Positions 19,631 to 33,097 of a stretch of DNA of 64,000 bases are shown here, piece by piece. The notes under the pieces are model-generated. The model saw nothing but the letters and a program-made list of their open reading frames with translations, ran no database searches and was not told where the DNA came from. The DNA is from Baylisascaris procyonis (taxonomy: Eukaryota; Nematoda; Chromadorea; Rhabditida; Ascarididae): contig JAZARR010000171.1 in assembly GCA_037389465.1 (NCBI GenBank), forward strand, positions 4,673,001-4,737,000. Reading direction: 5' to 3'. The translations under genes and the position numbers were made by a program. How positions within the stretch are numbered: position 1 is the first letter of the stretch; the number at the start of each line of letters is the position of its first letter.

Positions 19631-20033
19631 GATGGGCAAGTAAGTGCTCGTTGAAATGTTGCCTTTACAAACAAGGCAGGCCCGTGGGCAACTAACTACT
19701 CGTTGAATGTTGCCTTTACAAACAAGGCAGGCCCGTGGGCAACTAATACTCGTTGAATGTTGCCTTTACAAACAAAACAAGCCCATGGGCAAGCGCGGTT
19801 AAAGCGTTGCCCTTACAAACAAAGCAGGCCCGTGGGCAGTGCTCGTTGACATGTTGCCCTTACAAACAAAGCAGGCCCGTGCGCAGTGCTCGTTGAAATG
19901 TTGCCTTTACAAACAAGGCAGGCCCGTGGGCAACTAACTGCTCGTTGAATGTTGCCTTTACAAAGAAAATAGCCCCACGGGCAAGTGCTCGTTGAGCACT
20001 TCTTGCCCATATGCCTGTTTTGTTTGCAAAGAC
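19631..20033 (+). repeat. ~50-bp minisatellite inside each unit (example: unit 3)
   Basis: Seven direct monomers of 47-51 bp, each with the core GTTGCC[C/T]TTACAAACAA and G[G/C]GCAA or GGGCAG, ending with one inverted copy. GTTGCC and GGCAAC at opposite ends make most monomers weakly self-complementary. Short units have six direct monomers. On the minus strand the monomers read through as repeated peptides (for example GPALFVKATF), which is a by-product of the repeat and not evidence of a gene. Confidence 0.9.
19954..20033 (+). other. ~80-nt imperfect hairpin, one per unit (example: unit 3)
   Basis: The last direct minisatellite monomer faces an inverted monomer across a 3-nt loop (GTT at 19991-19993). 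The core stem is GGGCAAGTGCTC (19979-19990) against GAGCACTTCTTGCCC (19994-20008), perfect except for a 3-nt bulge. Outward, CTTTACAAAGAAAATAG pairs imperfectly with CTGTTTTGTTTGCAAAG, giving arms of about 37 and 40 nt. The same structure is at 16097-16176 in unit 1 and in every other unit. Confidence 0.8.
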
Positions 20034-20494
20034 TCTCCATTGCAACTGTGTTGCGGTTGCTGTCTCGGCAACATTTCAGATTTTCTTATTTCTTTTCATC
20101 GGTTATGTTCACGAAGGATTTAACCATTAATGTTAAGTAGAGGTGTCGTTTTCCTCGTTTCTTGTTATATACCATTTAACTTTATATCGTTCCCATACAG
20201 TTACTACATTCCGACGTAGTTTCGTAACTCACTAGATCTGTTGACTCGATTGCACGGTTTTATTGTTACGCTAGACGTTGGCAGCCTTTCCCTACCATAC
20301 GTTGCCATACCGCTGCATATTTTTTCATCATTTAGAATTGTCGATGCCATGTTCCTTTAGCTTTTTCGTTAACTTATATAAATGATATGTAATACATAGT
20401 AATGCTGATAAAACTGTTGATTAAACATAAAATATTATTGAATAATGTTGCAACTATGAAATAAAATTCTTTAATACCTAATAACCAATGGTGG

Positions 20495-22281
20495 AAATCT
20501 TTTTTTATTATGTCCCTGAGTTTTCTTTTTTCAAGTTGAAATGATTTTAGGGGCATACATGTAAAATGCGAATGTTTTACACTGCATCAATTTTTCAAAA
20601 ATTTCCATCATCGATTTTTTTAGTTGAATAGAATTTCGATCATAATTGAGTTCAACGTTAATTCCAGTCGAAGTTTCACGTTTTCAAGTTTCACAATTGG
20701 CTGTGATTTTAAATATTTTTAACATACATTTCAACACGTTTTCATTCTAATGTTATGAGAGGAATATTTGCGCTTTAATGCTGCCGTTGATTGATTCACT
20801 ATCTCATCTGCCAATTCCTCTCATCAGTGCGCCAATAAATTGCTCCATACTAATATGTTCACTCGCACAAAGCATATAGGTATAAAAGATTTCTCGTCAG
20901 ATGGGAAGGTTGGGGGGGGGGTGTGTTTACTCTAGGACCTCAGTCATTTGCACCGATAGAAAAGTGAACTAGTTATCCTGGCGTACAAAAGCTAGCTTAC
21001 ATCGATCCCGGATAATGATTTCTAGAGATATAATTTGTGATGACGAGGTCATGTAGACATATGTTGGTTGCACCAAATATAGGGTGAGGTTACGACCAGT
21101 GTAATGCGGCCGAAGATGCCAGGTTTGGGGGAAAAGTCATGGATGAGATCCGAACTTCAACTGCCGGAGTTGTAAATAAGGTGGGGCTCAATTCCCTTCA
21201 TCCGGTAACCGTAAAACATTTGCCAAAAACTACTCCAACTGTTATCGCAGTTGTCATTTCTTTTCGCGATACAGGGAGGTCTGCAGTTTCGGGCATGCAC
21301 CGGTCTCGACAAGAGGCAGATTCCAAATCCGCAAGACCCGAAACTGGAAACCATGCAGGACACTATTTGCACTTCACGTGTATTGCTTTTAAGAAGTAAG
21401 CTGTTGCAAACCTTGATTCACCACTTTTTTATTCTGAGATGGTGCAGCCTTTATAACAAAACAGACTGATGGGCAAGTAAGTGCTCGTTGAAATGTTGCC
21501 TTTACAAACAAGGCAGGCCCGTGGGCAACTAACTACTCGTTGAATGTTGCCTTTACAAACAAAACAAGCCCATGGGCAAGCGCGGTTAAAGCGTTGCCCT
21601 TACAAACAAAGCAGGCCCGTGCGCAGTGCTCGTTGACATGTTGCCCTTACAAACAAAGCAGGCCCGTGCGCAGTGCTCGTTGAAATGTTGCCTTTACAAA
21701 CAAGGCAGGCCCGTGGGCAACTAATTGCTCGTTGAATGTTGCCTTTACAAAGAAAATAGCCCCACGGGCAAGTGCTCGTTGAGCACTTCTTGCCCATATG
21801 CCTGTTTTGTTTGCAAAGACTCTCCATTGCAACTGTGTTGCGGTTGCTGTCTCGGCAACATTTCAGATTTTCTTATTTCTTTTCATCGGTTATGTTCACG
21901 AAGGATTTAACCATTAATGTTAAGTAGAGGTGTCGTTTTCCTCGTTTCTTGTTATATACCATTTAACTTTATATCGTTCCCATACAGTTACTACATTCCG
22001 ACGTAGTTTCGTAACTCACTAGATCTGTTGACTCGATTGCACGGTTTTGTTGTTACGCTAGACGTTGGCAGCCTTTCCCTACCATACGTTGCCATACCGC
22101 TGCATATTTTTTCATCATTTAGAATTGTCGATGCCATGTTCCTTTAGCTTTTTCGTTAACTTATATAAATGATATGTAATACATAGTAATGCTGATAAAA
22201 CTGTTGATTAAACATAAAATATTATTGAATAATGTTGCAACTATGAAATAAAATTCTTTAATACCTAATAACCAATGGTGG
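20495..22281 (+). repeat. Array unit 4 (short)
   Basis: Length 1787, six direct monomers, G-run 10. It carries the short-type markers GTGCGCAGTG in the first two CAG-type monomers, ACTAATTGCTCG, and TTTTGTTGTTACG in the right part. Confidence 0.9.
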
Positions 22282-24068
22282 AAATCTTTTTTTATTATGT
22301 CCCTGAGTTTTCTTTTTTCAAGTTGAAATAATTTTAGGGGCATACATGTGAAATGCGAATGTTTTACACTGCATCAATTTTTCAAAAATTTCCATCATCG
22401 ATTTTTTTAGTTGAATAGAATTTCGATCATAATTGAGTTCAACGTTAATTCCAGTCGAAGTTTCACGTTTTCAAGTTTCACAATTGGCTGTGATTTTAAA
22501 TATTTTTAACATACATTTCAACACGTTTTCATTCTAATGTTATGAGAGGAATATTTGCGCTTTAATGCTGCCGTTGATTGATTCACTATCTCATCTGCCA
22601 ATTCCTCTCATCAGTGCGCCAATAAATTGCTCCATACTAATATGTTCACTCGCACAAAGCATATAGGTATAAAAGATTTCTCGTCAGATGGGAAGGTTGG
22701 GGGGGGGGTGTGTTTACTCTAGGACCTCAGTCATTTGCACCGATAGAAAAGTGAACTAGTTATCCTGGCGTACAAAAGCTAGCTTACATCGATCCCGGAT
22801 AATGATTTCTAGAGATATAATTTGTGATGACGAGGTCATGTAGACATATGTTGGTTGCACCAAATATAGGGTGAGGTTACGACCAGTGTAATGCGGCCGA
22901 AGATGCCAGGTTTGGGGGAAAAGTCATGGATGAGATCCGAACTTCAACTGCCGGAGTTGTAAATAAGGTGGGGCTCAATTCCCTTCATCCGGTAACCGTA
23001 AAACATTTGCCAAAAACTACTCCAACTGTTATTGCAGTTGTCATTTCTTTTCGCGATACAGGGAGGTCTGCAGTTTCGGGCATGCACCGGTCTCGACAAG
23101 AGGCAGATTCCAAATCCGCAAGACCCGAAACTGGAAACCATGCAGGACACTATTTGCACTTCACGTGTATTGCTTTTAAGAAGTAAGCTGTTGCAAACCT
23201 TGATTCACCACTTTTTTATTCTGAGATGGTGCAGCCTTTATAACAAAACAGACTGATGGGCAAGTAAGTGCTCGTTGAAATGTTGCCTTTACAAACAAGG
23301 CAGGCCCGTGGGCAACTAACTACTCGTTGAATGTTGCCTTTACAAACAAAACAAGCCCATGGGCAAGCGCGGTTAAAGCGTTGCCCTTACAAACAAAGCA
23401 GGCCCGTGCGCAGTGCTCGTTGACATGTTGCCCTTACAAACAAAGCAGGCCCGTGCGCAGTGCTCGTTGAAATGTTGCCTTTACAAACAAGGCAGGCCCG
23501 TGGGCAACTAATTGCTCGTTGAATGTTGCCTTTACAAAGAAAATAGCCCCACGGGCAAGTGCTCGTTGAGCACTTCTTGCCCATATGCCTGTTTTGTTTG
23601 CAAAGACTCTCCATTGCAACTGTGTTGCGGTTGCTGTCTCGGCAACATTTCAGATTTTCTTATTTCTTTTCATCGGTTATGTTCACGAAGGATTTAACCA
23701 TTAATGTTAAGTAGAGGTGTCGTTTTCCTCGTTTCTTGTTATATACCATTTAACTTTATATCGTTCCCATACAGTTACTACATTCCGACGTAGTTTCGTA
23801 ACTCACTAGATCTGTTGACTCGATTGCACGGTTTTGTTGTTACGCTAGACGTTGGCAGCCTTTCCCTACCATACGTTGCCATACCGCTGCATATTTTTTC
23901 ATCATTTAGAATTGTCGATGCCATGTTCCTTTAGCTTTTTCGTTAACTTATATAAATGATATGTAATACATAGTAATGCTGATAAAACTGTTGATTAAAC
24001 ATAAAATATTATTGAATAATGTTGCAACTATGAAATAAAATTCTTTAATACCTAATAACCAATGGTGG
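22282..24068 (+). repeat. Array unit 5 (short)
   Basis: Length 1787, short-type markers, G-run 10. Nearly identical to unit 4. Confidence 0.9.
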
Positions 24069-25903
24069 AAATCTTTTTTTATTATGTCCCTGAGTTTTCT
24101 TTTTCAAGTTGAAATAATTTTAGGGGCATACATGTGAAATGCGAATGTTTTACACTGCATCAATTTTTCAAAAATTTCCATCATCGATTTTTTTAGTTGA
24201 ATAGAATTTCGATCATAATTGAGTTCAACGTTAATTCCAGTCGAAGTTTCACGTTTTCAAGTTTCACAATTGGCTGTGATTTTAAATATTTTTAACATAC
24301 ATTTCAACACGTTTTCATTCTAATGTTATGAGAGGAATATTTGCGCTTTAATGCTGCCGTTGATTGATTCACTATCTCATCTGCCAATTCCTCTCATCAG
24401 TGCGCCAATAAATTGCTCCATACTAATATGTTCACTCGCACAAAGCATATAGGTATAAAAGATTTCTCGTCAGATGGGAAGGTTGGGGGGGGGTGTGTTT
24501 ACTCTAGGACCTCAGTCATTTGCACCGATAGAAAAGTGAACTAGTTATCCTGGCGTACAAAAGCTAGCTTACATCGATCCCGGATAATGATTTCTAGAGA
24601 TATAATTTGTGATGACGAGGTCATGTAGACATATGTTGGTTGCACCAAATATAGGGTGAGGTTACGACCAGTGTAATGCGGCCGAAGATGCCAGGTTTGG
24701 GGGAAAAGTCATGGATGAGATCCGAACTTCAACTGCCGGAGTTGTAAATAAGGTGGGGCTCAGTTCCCCTCATCCGGTAACCGTAAAACATTTGCCAAAA
24801 ACTACTCCAACTGTTATTGCAGTTGTCATTTCTTTTCGCGATACAGGGAGGTCTGCAGTTTCGGGCATGCACCGGTCTCGACAAGAGGCAGATTCCAAAT
24901 CCGCAAGACCCGAAACTGGAAACCATGCAGGACACTATTTGCACTTCACGTGTATTGCTTTTAAGAAGTAAGCTGTTGCAAACCTTGATTCACCACTTTT
25001 TTATTCTGAGATGGTGCAGCCTTTATAACAAAACAGACTGATGGGCAAGTAAGTGCTCGTTGAAATGTTGCCTTTACAAACAAGGCAGGCCCGTGGGCAA
25101 CTAACTACTCGTTGAATGTTGCCTTTACAAACAAGGCAGGCCCGTGGGGAACTAATACTCGTTGAATGTTGCCTTTACAAACAAAACAAGCCCATGGGCA
25201 AGCGCGGTTAAAGCGTTGCCCTTACAAACAAAGCAGGCCCGTGGGCAGTGCTCGTTGACATGTTGCCCTTACAAACAAAGCAGGCCCGTGCGCAGTGCTC
25301 GTTGAAATGTTGCCTTTACAAACAAGGCAGGCCCGTGGGCAACTAACTGCTCGTTGAATGTTGCCTTTACAAAGAAAATAGCCCCACGGGCAAGTGCTCG
25401 TTGAGCACTTCTTGCCCATATGCCTGTTTTGTTTGCAAAGACTCTCCATTGCAACTGTGTTGCGGTTGCTGTCTCGGCAACATTTCAGATTTTCTTATTT
25501 CTTTTCATCGGTTATGTTCACGAAGGATTTAACCATTAATGTTAAGTAGAGGTGTCGTTTTCCTCGTTTCTTGTTATATACCATTTAACTTTATATCGTT
25601 CCCATACAGTTACTACATTCCGACGTAGTTTCGTAACTCACTAGATCTGTTGACTCGATTGCACGGTTTTATTGTTACGCTAGACGTTGGCAGCCTTTCC
25701 CTACCATACGTTGCCATACCGCTGCATATTTTTTCATCATTTAGAATTGTCGATGCCATGTTCCTTTAGCTTTTTCGTTAACTTATATAAATGATATGTA
25801 ATACATAGTAATGCTGATAAAACTGTTGATTAAACATAAAATATTATTGAATAATGTTGCAACTATGAAATAAAATTCTTTAATACCTAATAACCAATGG
25901 TGG
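24069..25903 (+). repeat. Array unit 6 (long)
   Basis: Length 1835, G-run 9, long-type markers (GTGGGCAGTG, ACTAACTGCTCG, TTTTATTGTTACG). The open frame reads LSSPHP where others read LNSPHP or LNSLHP. One monomer has GTGGGGAACTAA. Confidence 0.9.
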
Positions 25904-27689
25904 AAATCTTTTTTTATTATGTCCCTGAGTTTTCTTTTTTCAAGTTGAAATAATTTTAGGGGCATACATGTGAAATGCGAATGTTTTACACTGCATCAAT
26001 TTTTCAAAAATTTCCATCATCGATTTTTTTAGTTGAATAGAATTTCGATCATAATTGAGTTCAACGTTAATTCCAGTCGAAGTTTCACGTTTTCAAGTTT
26101 CACAATTGGCTGTGATTTTAAATATTTTTAACATACATTTCAACACGTTTTCATTCTAATGTTATGAGAGGAATATTTGCGCTTTAATGCTGCCGTTGAT
26201 TGATTCACTATCTCATCTGCCAATTCCTCTCATCAGTGCGCCAATAAATTGCTCCATACTAATATGTTCACTCGCACAAAGCATATAGGTATAAAAGATT
26301 TCTCGTCAGATGGGAAGGTTGGGGGGGGGTGTGTTTACTCTAGGACCTCAGTCATTTGCACCGATAGAAAAGTGAACTAGTTATCCTGGCGTACAAAAGC
26401 TAGCTTACATCGATCCCGGATAATGATTTCTAGAGATATAATTTGTGATGACGAGGTCATGTAGACATATGTTGGTTGCACCAAATATAGGGTGAGGTTA
26501 CGACCAGTGTAATGCGGCCGAAGATGCCAGGTTTGGGGGAAAAGTCATGGATGAGATCCGAACTTCAACTGCCGGAGTTGTAAATAAGGTGGGGCTCAAT
26601 TCCCTTCATCCGGTAACCGTAAAACATTTGCCAAAAACTACTCCAACTGTTATTGCAGTTGTCATTTCTTTTCGCGATACAGGGAGGTCTGCAGTTTCGG
26701 GCATGCACCGGTCTCGACAAGAGGCAGATTCCAAATCCGCAAGACCCGAAACTGGAAACCATGCAGGACACTATTTGCACTTCACGTGTATTGCTTTTAA
26801 GAAGTAAGCTGTTGCAAACCTTGATTCACCACTTTTTTATTCTGAGATGGTGCAGCCTTTATAACAAAACAGACTGATGGGCAAGTAAGTGCTCGTTGAA
26901 ATGTTGCCTTTACAAACAAGGCAGGCCCGTGGGCAACTAACTACTCGTTGAATGTTGCCTTTACAAACAAAACAAGCCCATGGGCAAGCGCGGTTAAAGC
27001 GTTGCCCTTACAAACAAAGCAGGCCCGTGCGCAGTGCTCGTTGACATGTTGCCCTTACAAACAAAGCAGGCCCGTGCGCAGTGCTCGTTGAAATGTTGCC
27101 TTTACAAACAAGGCAGGCCCGTGGGCAACTAATTGCTCGTTGAATGTTGCCTTTACAAAGAAAATAGCCCCACGGGCAAGTGCTCGTTGAGCACTTCTTG
27201 CCCATATGCCTGTTTTGTTTGCAAAGACTCTCCATTGCAACTGTGTTGCGGTTGCTGTCTCGGCAACATTTCAGATTTTCTTATTTCTTTTCATCGGTTA
27301 TGTTCACGAAGGATTTAACCATTAATGTTAAGTAGAGGTGTCGTTTTCCTCGTTTCTTGTTATATACCATTTAACTTTATATCGTTCCCATACAGTTACT
27401 ACATTCCGACGTAGTTTCGTAACTCACTAGATCTGTTGACTCGATTGCACGGTTTTGTTGTTACGCTAGACGTTGGCAGCCTTTCCCTACCATACGTTGC
27501 CATACCGCTGCATATTTTTTCATCATTTAGAATTGTCGATGCCATGTTCCTTTAGCTTTTTCGTTAACTTATATAAATGATATGTAATACATAGTAATGC
27601 TGATAAAACTGTTGATTAAACATAAAATATTATTGAATAATGTTGCAACTATGAAATAAAATTCTTTAATACCTAATAACCAATGGTGG
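25904..27689 (+). repeat. Array unit 7 (short)
   Basis: Length 1786, short-type markers, G-run 9. Confidence 0.9.
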
Positions 27690-29475
27690 AAATCTTTTTT
27701 TATTATGTCCCTGAGTTTTCTTTTTTCAAGTTGAAATAATTTTAGGGGCATACATGTGAAATGCGAATGTTTTACACTGCATCAATTTTTCAAAAATTTC
27801 CATCATCGATTTTTTTAGTTGAATAGAATTTCGATCATAATTGAGTTCAACGTTAATTCCAGTCGAAGTTTCACGTTTTCAAGTTTCACAATTGGCTGTG
27901 ATTTTAAATATTTTTAACATACATTTCAACACGTTTTCATTCTAATGTTATGAGAGGAATATTTGCGCTTTAATGCTGCCGTTGATTGATTCACTATCTC
28001 ATCTGCCAATTCCTCTCATCAGTGCGCCAATAAATTGCTCCATACTAATATGTTCACTCGCACAAAGCATATAGGTATAAAAGATTTCTCGTCAGATGGG
28101 AAGGTTGGGGGGGGGTGTGTTTACTCTAGGACCTCAGTCATTTGCACCGATAGAAAAGTGAACTAGTTATCCTGGCGTACAAAAGCTAGCTTACATCGAT
28201 CCCGGATAATGATTTCTAGAGATATAATTTGTGATGACGAGGTCATGTAGACATATGTTGGTTGCACCAAATATAGGGTGAGGTTACGACCAGTGTAATG
28301 CGGCCGAAGATGCCAGGTTTGGGGGAAAAGTCATGGATGAGATCCGAACTTCAACTGCCGGAGTTGTAAATAAGGTGGGGCTCAATTCCCTTCATCCGGT
28401 AACCGTAAAACATTTGCCAAAAACTACTCCAACTGTTATTGCAGTTGTCATTTCTTTTCGCGATACAGGGAGGTCTGCAGTTTCGGGCATGCACCGGTCT
28501 CGACAAGAGGCAGATTCCAAATCCGCAAGACCCGAAACTGGAAACCATGCAGGACACTATTTGCACTTCACGTGTATTGCTTTTAAGAAGTAAGCTGTTG
28601 CAAACCTTGATTCACCACTTTTTTATTCTGAGATGGTGCAGCCTTTATAACAAAACAGACTGATGGGCAAGTAAGTGCTCGTTGAAATGTTGCCTTTACA
28701 AACAAGGCAGGCCCGTGGGCAACTAACTACTCGTTGAATGTTGCCTTTACAAACAAAACAAGCCCATGGGCAAGCGCGGTTAAAGCGTTGCCCTTACAAA
28801 CAAAGCAGGCCCGTGCGCAGTGCTCGTTGACATGTTGCCCTTACAAACAAAGCAGGCCCGTGCGCAGTGCTCGTTGAAATGTTGCCTTTACAAACAAGGC
28901 AGGCCCGTGGGCAACTAATTGCTCGTTGAATGTTGCCTTTACAAAGAAAATAGCCCCACGGGCAAGTGCTCGTTGAGCACTTCTTGCCCATATGCCTGTT
29001 TTGTTTGCAAAGACTCTCCATTGCAACTGTGTTGCGGTTGCTGTCTCGGCAACATTTCAGATTTTCTTATTTCTTTTCATCGGTTATGTTCACGAAGGAT
29101 TTAACCATTAATGTTAAGTAGAGGTGTCGTTTTCCTCGTTTCTTGTTATATACCATTTAACTTTATATCGTTCCCATACAGTTACTACATTCCGACGTAG
29201 TTTCGTAACTCACTAGATCTGTTGACTCGATTGCACGGTTTTGTTGTTACGCTAGACGTTGGCAGCCTTTCCCTACCATACGTTGCCATACCGCTGCATA
29301 TTTTTTCATCATTTAGAATTGTCGATGCCATGTTCCTTTAGCTTTTTCGTTAACTTATATAAATGATATGTAATACATAGTAATGCTGATAAAACTGTTG
29401 ATTAAACATAAAATATTATTGAATAATGTTGCAACTATGAAATAAAATTCTTTAATACCTAATAACCAATGGTGG
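27690..29475 (+). repeat. Array unit 8 (short)
   Basis: Length 1786, short-type markers, G-run 9. Confidence 0.9.
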
Positions 29476-31311
29476 AAATCTTTTTTTATTATGTCCCTGA
29501 GTTTTCTTTTTTCAAGTTGAAATAATTTTAGGGGCATACATGTGAAATGCGAATGTTTTACACTGCATCAATTTTTCAAAAATTTCCATCATCGATTTTT
29601 TTAGTTGAATAGAATTTCGATCATAATTGAGTTCAACGTTAATTCCAGTCGAAGTTTCACGTTTTCAAGTTTCACAATTGGCTGTGATTTTAAATATTTT
29701 TAACATACATTTCAACACGTTTTCATTCTAATGTTATGAGAGGAATATTTGCGCTTTAATGCTGCCGTTGATTGATTCACTATCTCATCTGCCAATTCCT
29801 CTCATCAGTGCGCCAATAAATTGCTCCATACTAATATGTTCACTCGCACAAAGCATATAGGTATAAAAGATTTCTCGTCAGATGGGAAGGTTGGGGGGGG
29901 GTGTGTTTACTCTAGGACCTCAGTCATTTGCACCGATAGAAAAGTGAACTAGTTATCCTGGCGTACAAAAGCTAGCTTACATCGATCCCGGATAATGATT
30001 TCTAGAGATATAATTTGTGATGACGAGGTCATGTAGACATATGTTGGTTGCACCAAATATAGGGTGAGGTTACGACCAGTGTAATGCGGCCGAAGATGCC
30101 AGGTTTGGGGGAAAAGTCATGGATGAGATCCGAACTTCAACTGCCGGAGTTGTAAATAAGGTGGGGCTCAATTCCCCTCATCCGGTAACCGTAAAACATT
30201 TGCCAAAAACTACTCCAACTGTTATTGCAGTTGTCATTTCTTTTCGCGATACAGGGAGGTCTGCAGTTTCGGGCATGCACCGGTCTCGACAAGAGGCAGA
30301 TTCCAAATCCGCAAGACCCGAAACTGGAAACCATGCAGGACACTATTTGCACTTCACGTGTATTGCTTTTAAGAAGTAAGCTGTTGCAAACCTTGATTCA
30401 CCACTTTTTTATTCTGAGATGGTGCAGCCTTTATAACAAAACAGACTGATGGGCAAGTAAGTGCTCGTTGAAATGTTGCCTTTACAAACAAGGCAGGCCC
30501 GTGGGCAACTAACTACTCGTTGAATGTTGCCTTTACAAACAAGGCAGGCCCGTGGGCAACTAATACTCGTTGAATGTTGCCTTTACAAACAAAACAAGCC
30601 CATGGGCAAGCGCGGTTAAAGCGTTGCCCTTACAAACAAAGCAGGCCCGTGGGCAGTGCTCGTTGACATGTTGCCCTTACAAACAAAGCAGGCCCGTGCG
30701 CAGTGCTCGTTGAAATGTTGCCTTTACAAACAAGGCAGGCCCGTGGGCAACTAACTGCTCGTTGAATGTTGCCTTTACAAAGAAAATAGCCCCACGGGCA
30801 AGTGCTCGTTGAGCACTTCTTGCCCATATGCCTGTTTTGTTTGCAAAGACTCTCCATTGCAACTGTGTTGCGGTTGCTGTCTCGGCAACATTTCAGATTT
30901 TCTTATTTCTTTTCATCGGTTATGTTCACGAAGGATTTAACCATTAATGTTAAGTAGAGGTGTCGTTTTCCTCGTTTCTTGTTATATACCATTTAACTTT
31001 ATATCGTTCCCATACAGTTACTACATTCCGACGTAGTTTCGTAACTCACTAGATCTGTTGACTCGATTGCACGGTTTTATTGTTACGCTAGACGTTGGCA
31101 GCCTTTCCCTACCATACGTTGCCATACCGCTGCATATTTTTTCATCATTTAGAATTGTCGATGCCATGTTCCTTTAGCTTTTTCGTTAACTTATATAAAT
31201 GATATGTAATACATAGTAATGCTGATAAAACTGTTGATTAAACATAAAATATTATTGAATAATGTTGCAACTATGAAATAAAATTCTTTAATACCTAATA
31301 ACCAATGGTGG
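29476..31311 (+). repeat. Array unit 9 (long)
   Basis: Length 1836, long-type markers, LNSPHP in the open frame, G-run 9. Confidence 0.9.
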
Positions 31312-33097
31312 AAATCTTTTTTTATTATGTCCCTGAGTTTTCTTTTTTCAAGTTGAAATAATTTTAGGGGCATACATGTGAAATGCGAATGTTTTACACT
31401 GCATCAATTTTTCAAAAATTTCCATCATCGATTTTTTTAGTTGAATAGAATTTCGATCATAATTGAGTTCAACGTTAATTCCAGTCGAAGTTTCACGTTT
31501 TCAAGTTTCACAATTGGCTGTGATTTTAAATATTTTTAACATACATTTCAACACGTTTTCATTCTAATGTTATGAGAGGAATATTTGCGCTTTAATGCTG
31601 CCGTTGATTGATTCACTATCTCATCTGCCAATTCCTCTCATCAGTGCGCCAATAAATTGCTCCATACTAATATGTTCACTCGCACAAAGCATATAGGTAT
31701 AAAAGATTTCTCGTCAGATGGGAAGGTTGGGGGGGGGTGTGTTTACTCTAGGACCTCAGTCATTTGCACCGATAGAAAAGTGAACTAGTTATCCTGGCGT
31801 ACAAAAGCTAGCTTACATCGATCCCGGATAATGATTTCTAGAGATATAATTTGTGATGACGAGGTCATGTAGACATATGTTGGTTGCACCAAATATAGGG
31901 TGAGGTTACGACCAGTGTAATGCGGCCGAAGATGCCAGGTTTGGGGGAAAAGTCATGGATGAGATCCGAACTTCAACTGCCGGAGTTGTAAATAAGGTGG
32001 GGCTCAATTCCCTTCATCCGGTAACCGTAAAACATTTGCCAAAAACTACTCCAACTGTTATTGCAGTTGTCATTTCTTTTCGCGATACAGGGAGGTCTGC
32101 AGTTTCGGGCATGCACCGGTCTCGACAAGAGGCAGATTCCAAATCCGCAAGACCCGAAACTGGAAACCATGCAGGACACTATTTGCACTTCACGTGTATT
32201 GCTTTTAAGAAGTAAGCTGTTGCAAACCTTGATTCACCACTTTTTTATTCTGAGATGGTGCAGCCTTTATAACAAAACAGACTGATGGGCAAGTAAGTGC
32301 TCGTTGAAATGTTGCCTTTACAAACAAGGCAGGCCCGTGGGCAACTAACTACTCGTTGAATGTTGCCTTTACAAACAAAACAAGCCCATGGGCAAGCGCG
32401 GTTAAAGCGTTGCCCTTACAAACAAAGCAGGCCCGTGCGCAGTGCTCGTTGACATGTTGCCCTTACAAACAAAGCAGGCCCGTGCGCAGTGCTCGTTGAA
32501 ATGTTGCCTTTACAAACAAGGCAGGCCCGTGGGCAACTAATTGCTCGTTGAATGTTGCCTTTACAAAGAAAATAGCCCCACGGGCAAGTGCTCGTTGAGC
32601 ACTTCTTGCCCATATGCCTGTTTTGTTTGCAAAGACTCTCCATTGCAACTGTGTTGCGGTTGCTGTCTCGGCAACATTTCAGATTTTCTTATTTCTTTTC
32701 ATCGGTTATGTTCACGAAGGATTTAACCATTAATGTTAAGTAGAGGTGTCGTTTTCCTCGTTTCTTGTTATATACCATTTAACTTTATATCGTTCCCATA
32801 CAGTTACTACATTCCGACGTAGTTTCGTAACTCACTAGATCTGTTGACTCGATTGCACGGTTTTGTTGTTACGCTAGACGTTGGCAGCCTTTCCCTACCA
32901 TACGTTGCCATACCGCTGCATATTTTTTCATCATTTAGAATTGTCGATGCCATGTTCCTTTAGCTTTTTCGTTAACTTATATAAATGATATGTAATACAT
33001 AGTAATGCTGATAAAACTGTTGATTAAACATAAAATATTATTGAATAATGTTGCAACTATGAAATAAAATTCTTTAATACCTAATAACCAATGGTGG
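31312..33097 (+). repeat. Array unit 10 (short)
   Basis: Length 1786, short-type markers, G-run 9. Confidence 0.9.

Larger units (their letters stand above)
18661..20494 (+). repeat. Array unit 3 (long, interior type)
   Basis: Length 1834. First unit without the 284-bp segment and first with CGTACAAAAG. Seven direct minisatellite monomers; the G-run is 7; the open frame carries Lys in place of Arg (DTGKSAV). Confidence 0.9.
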
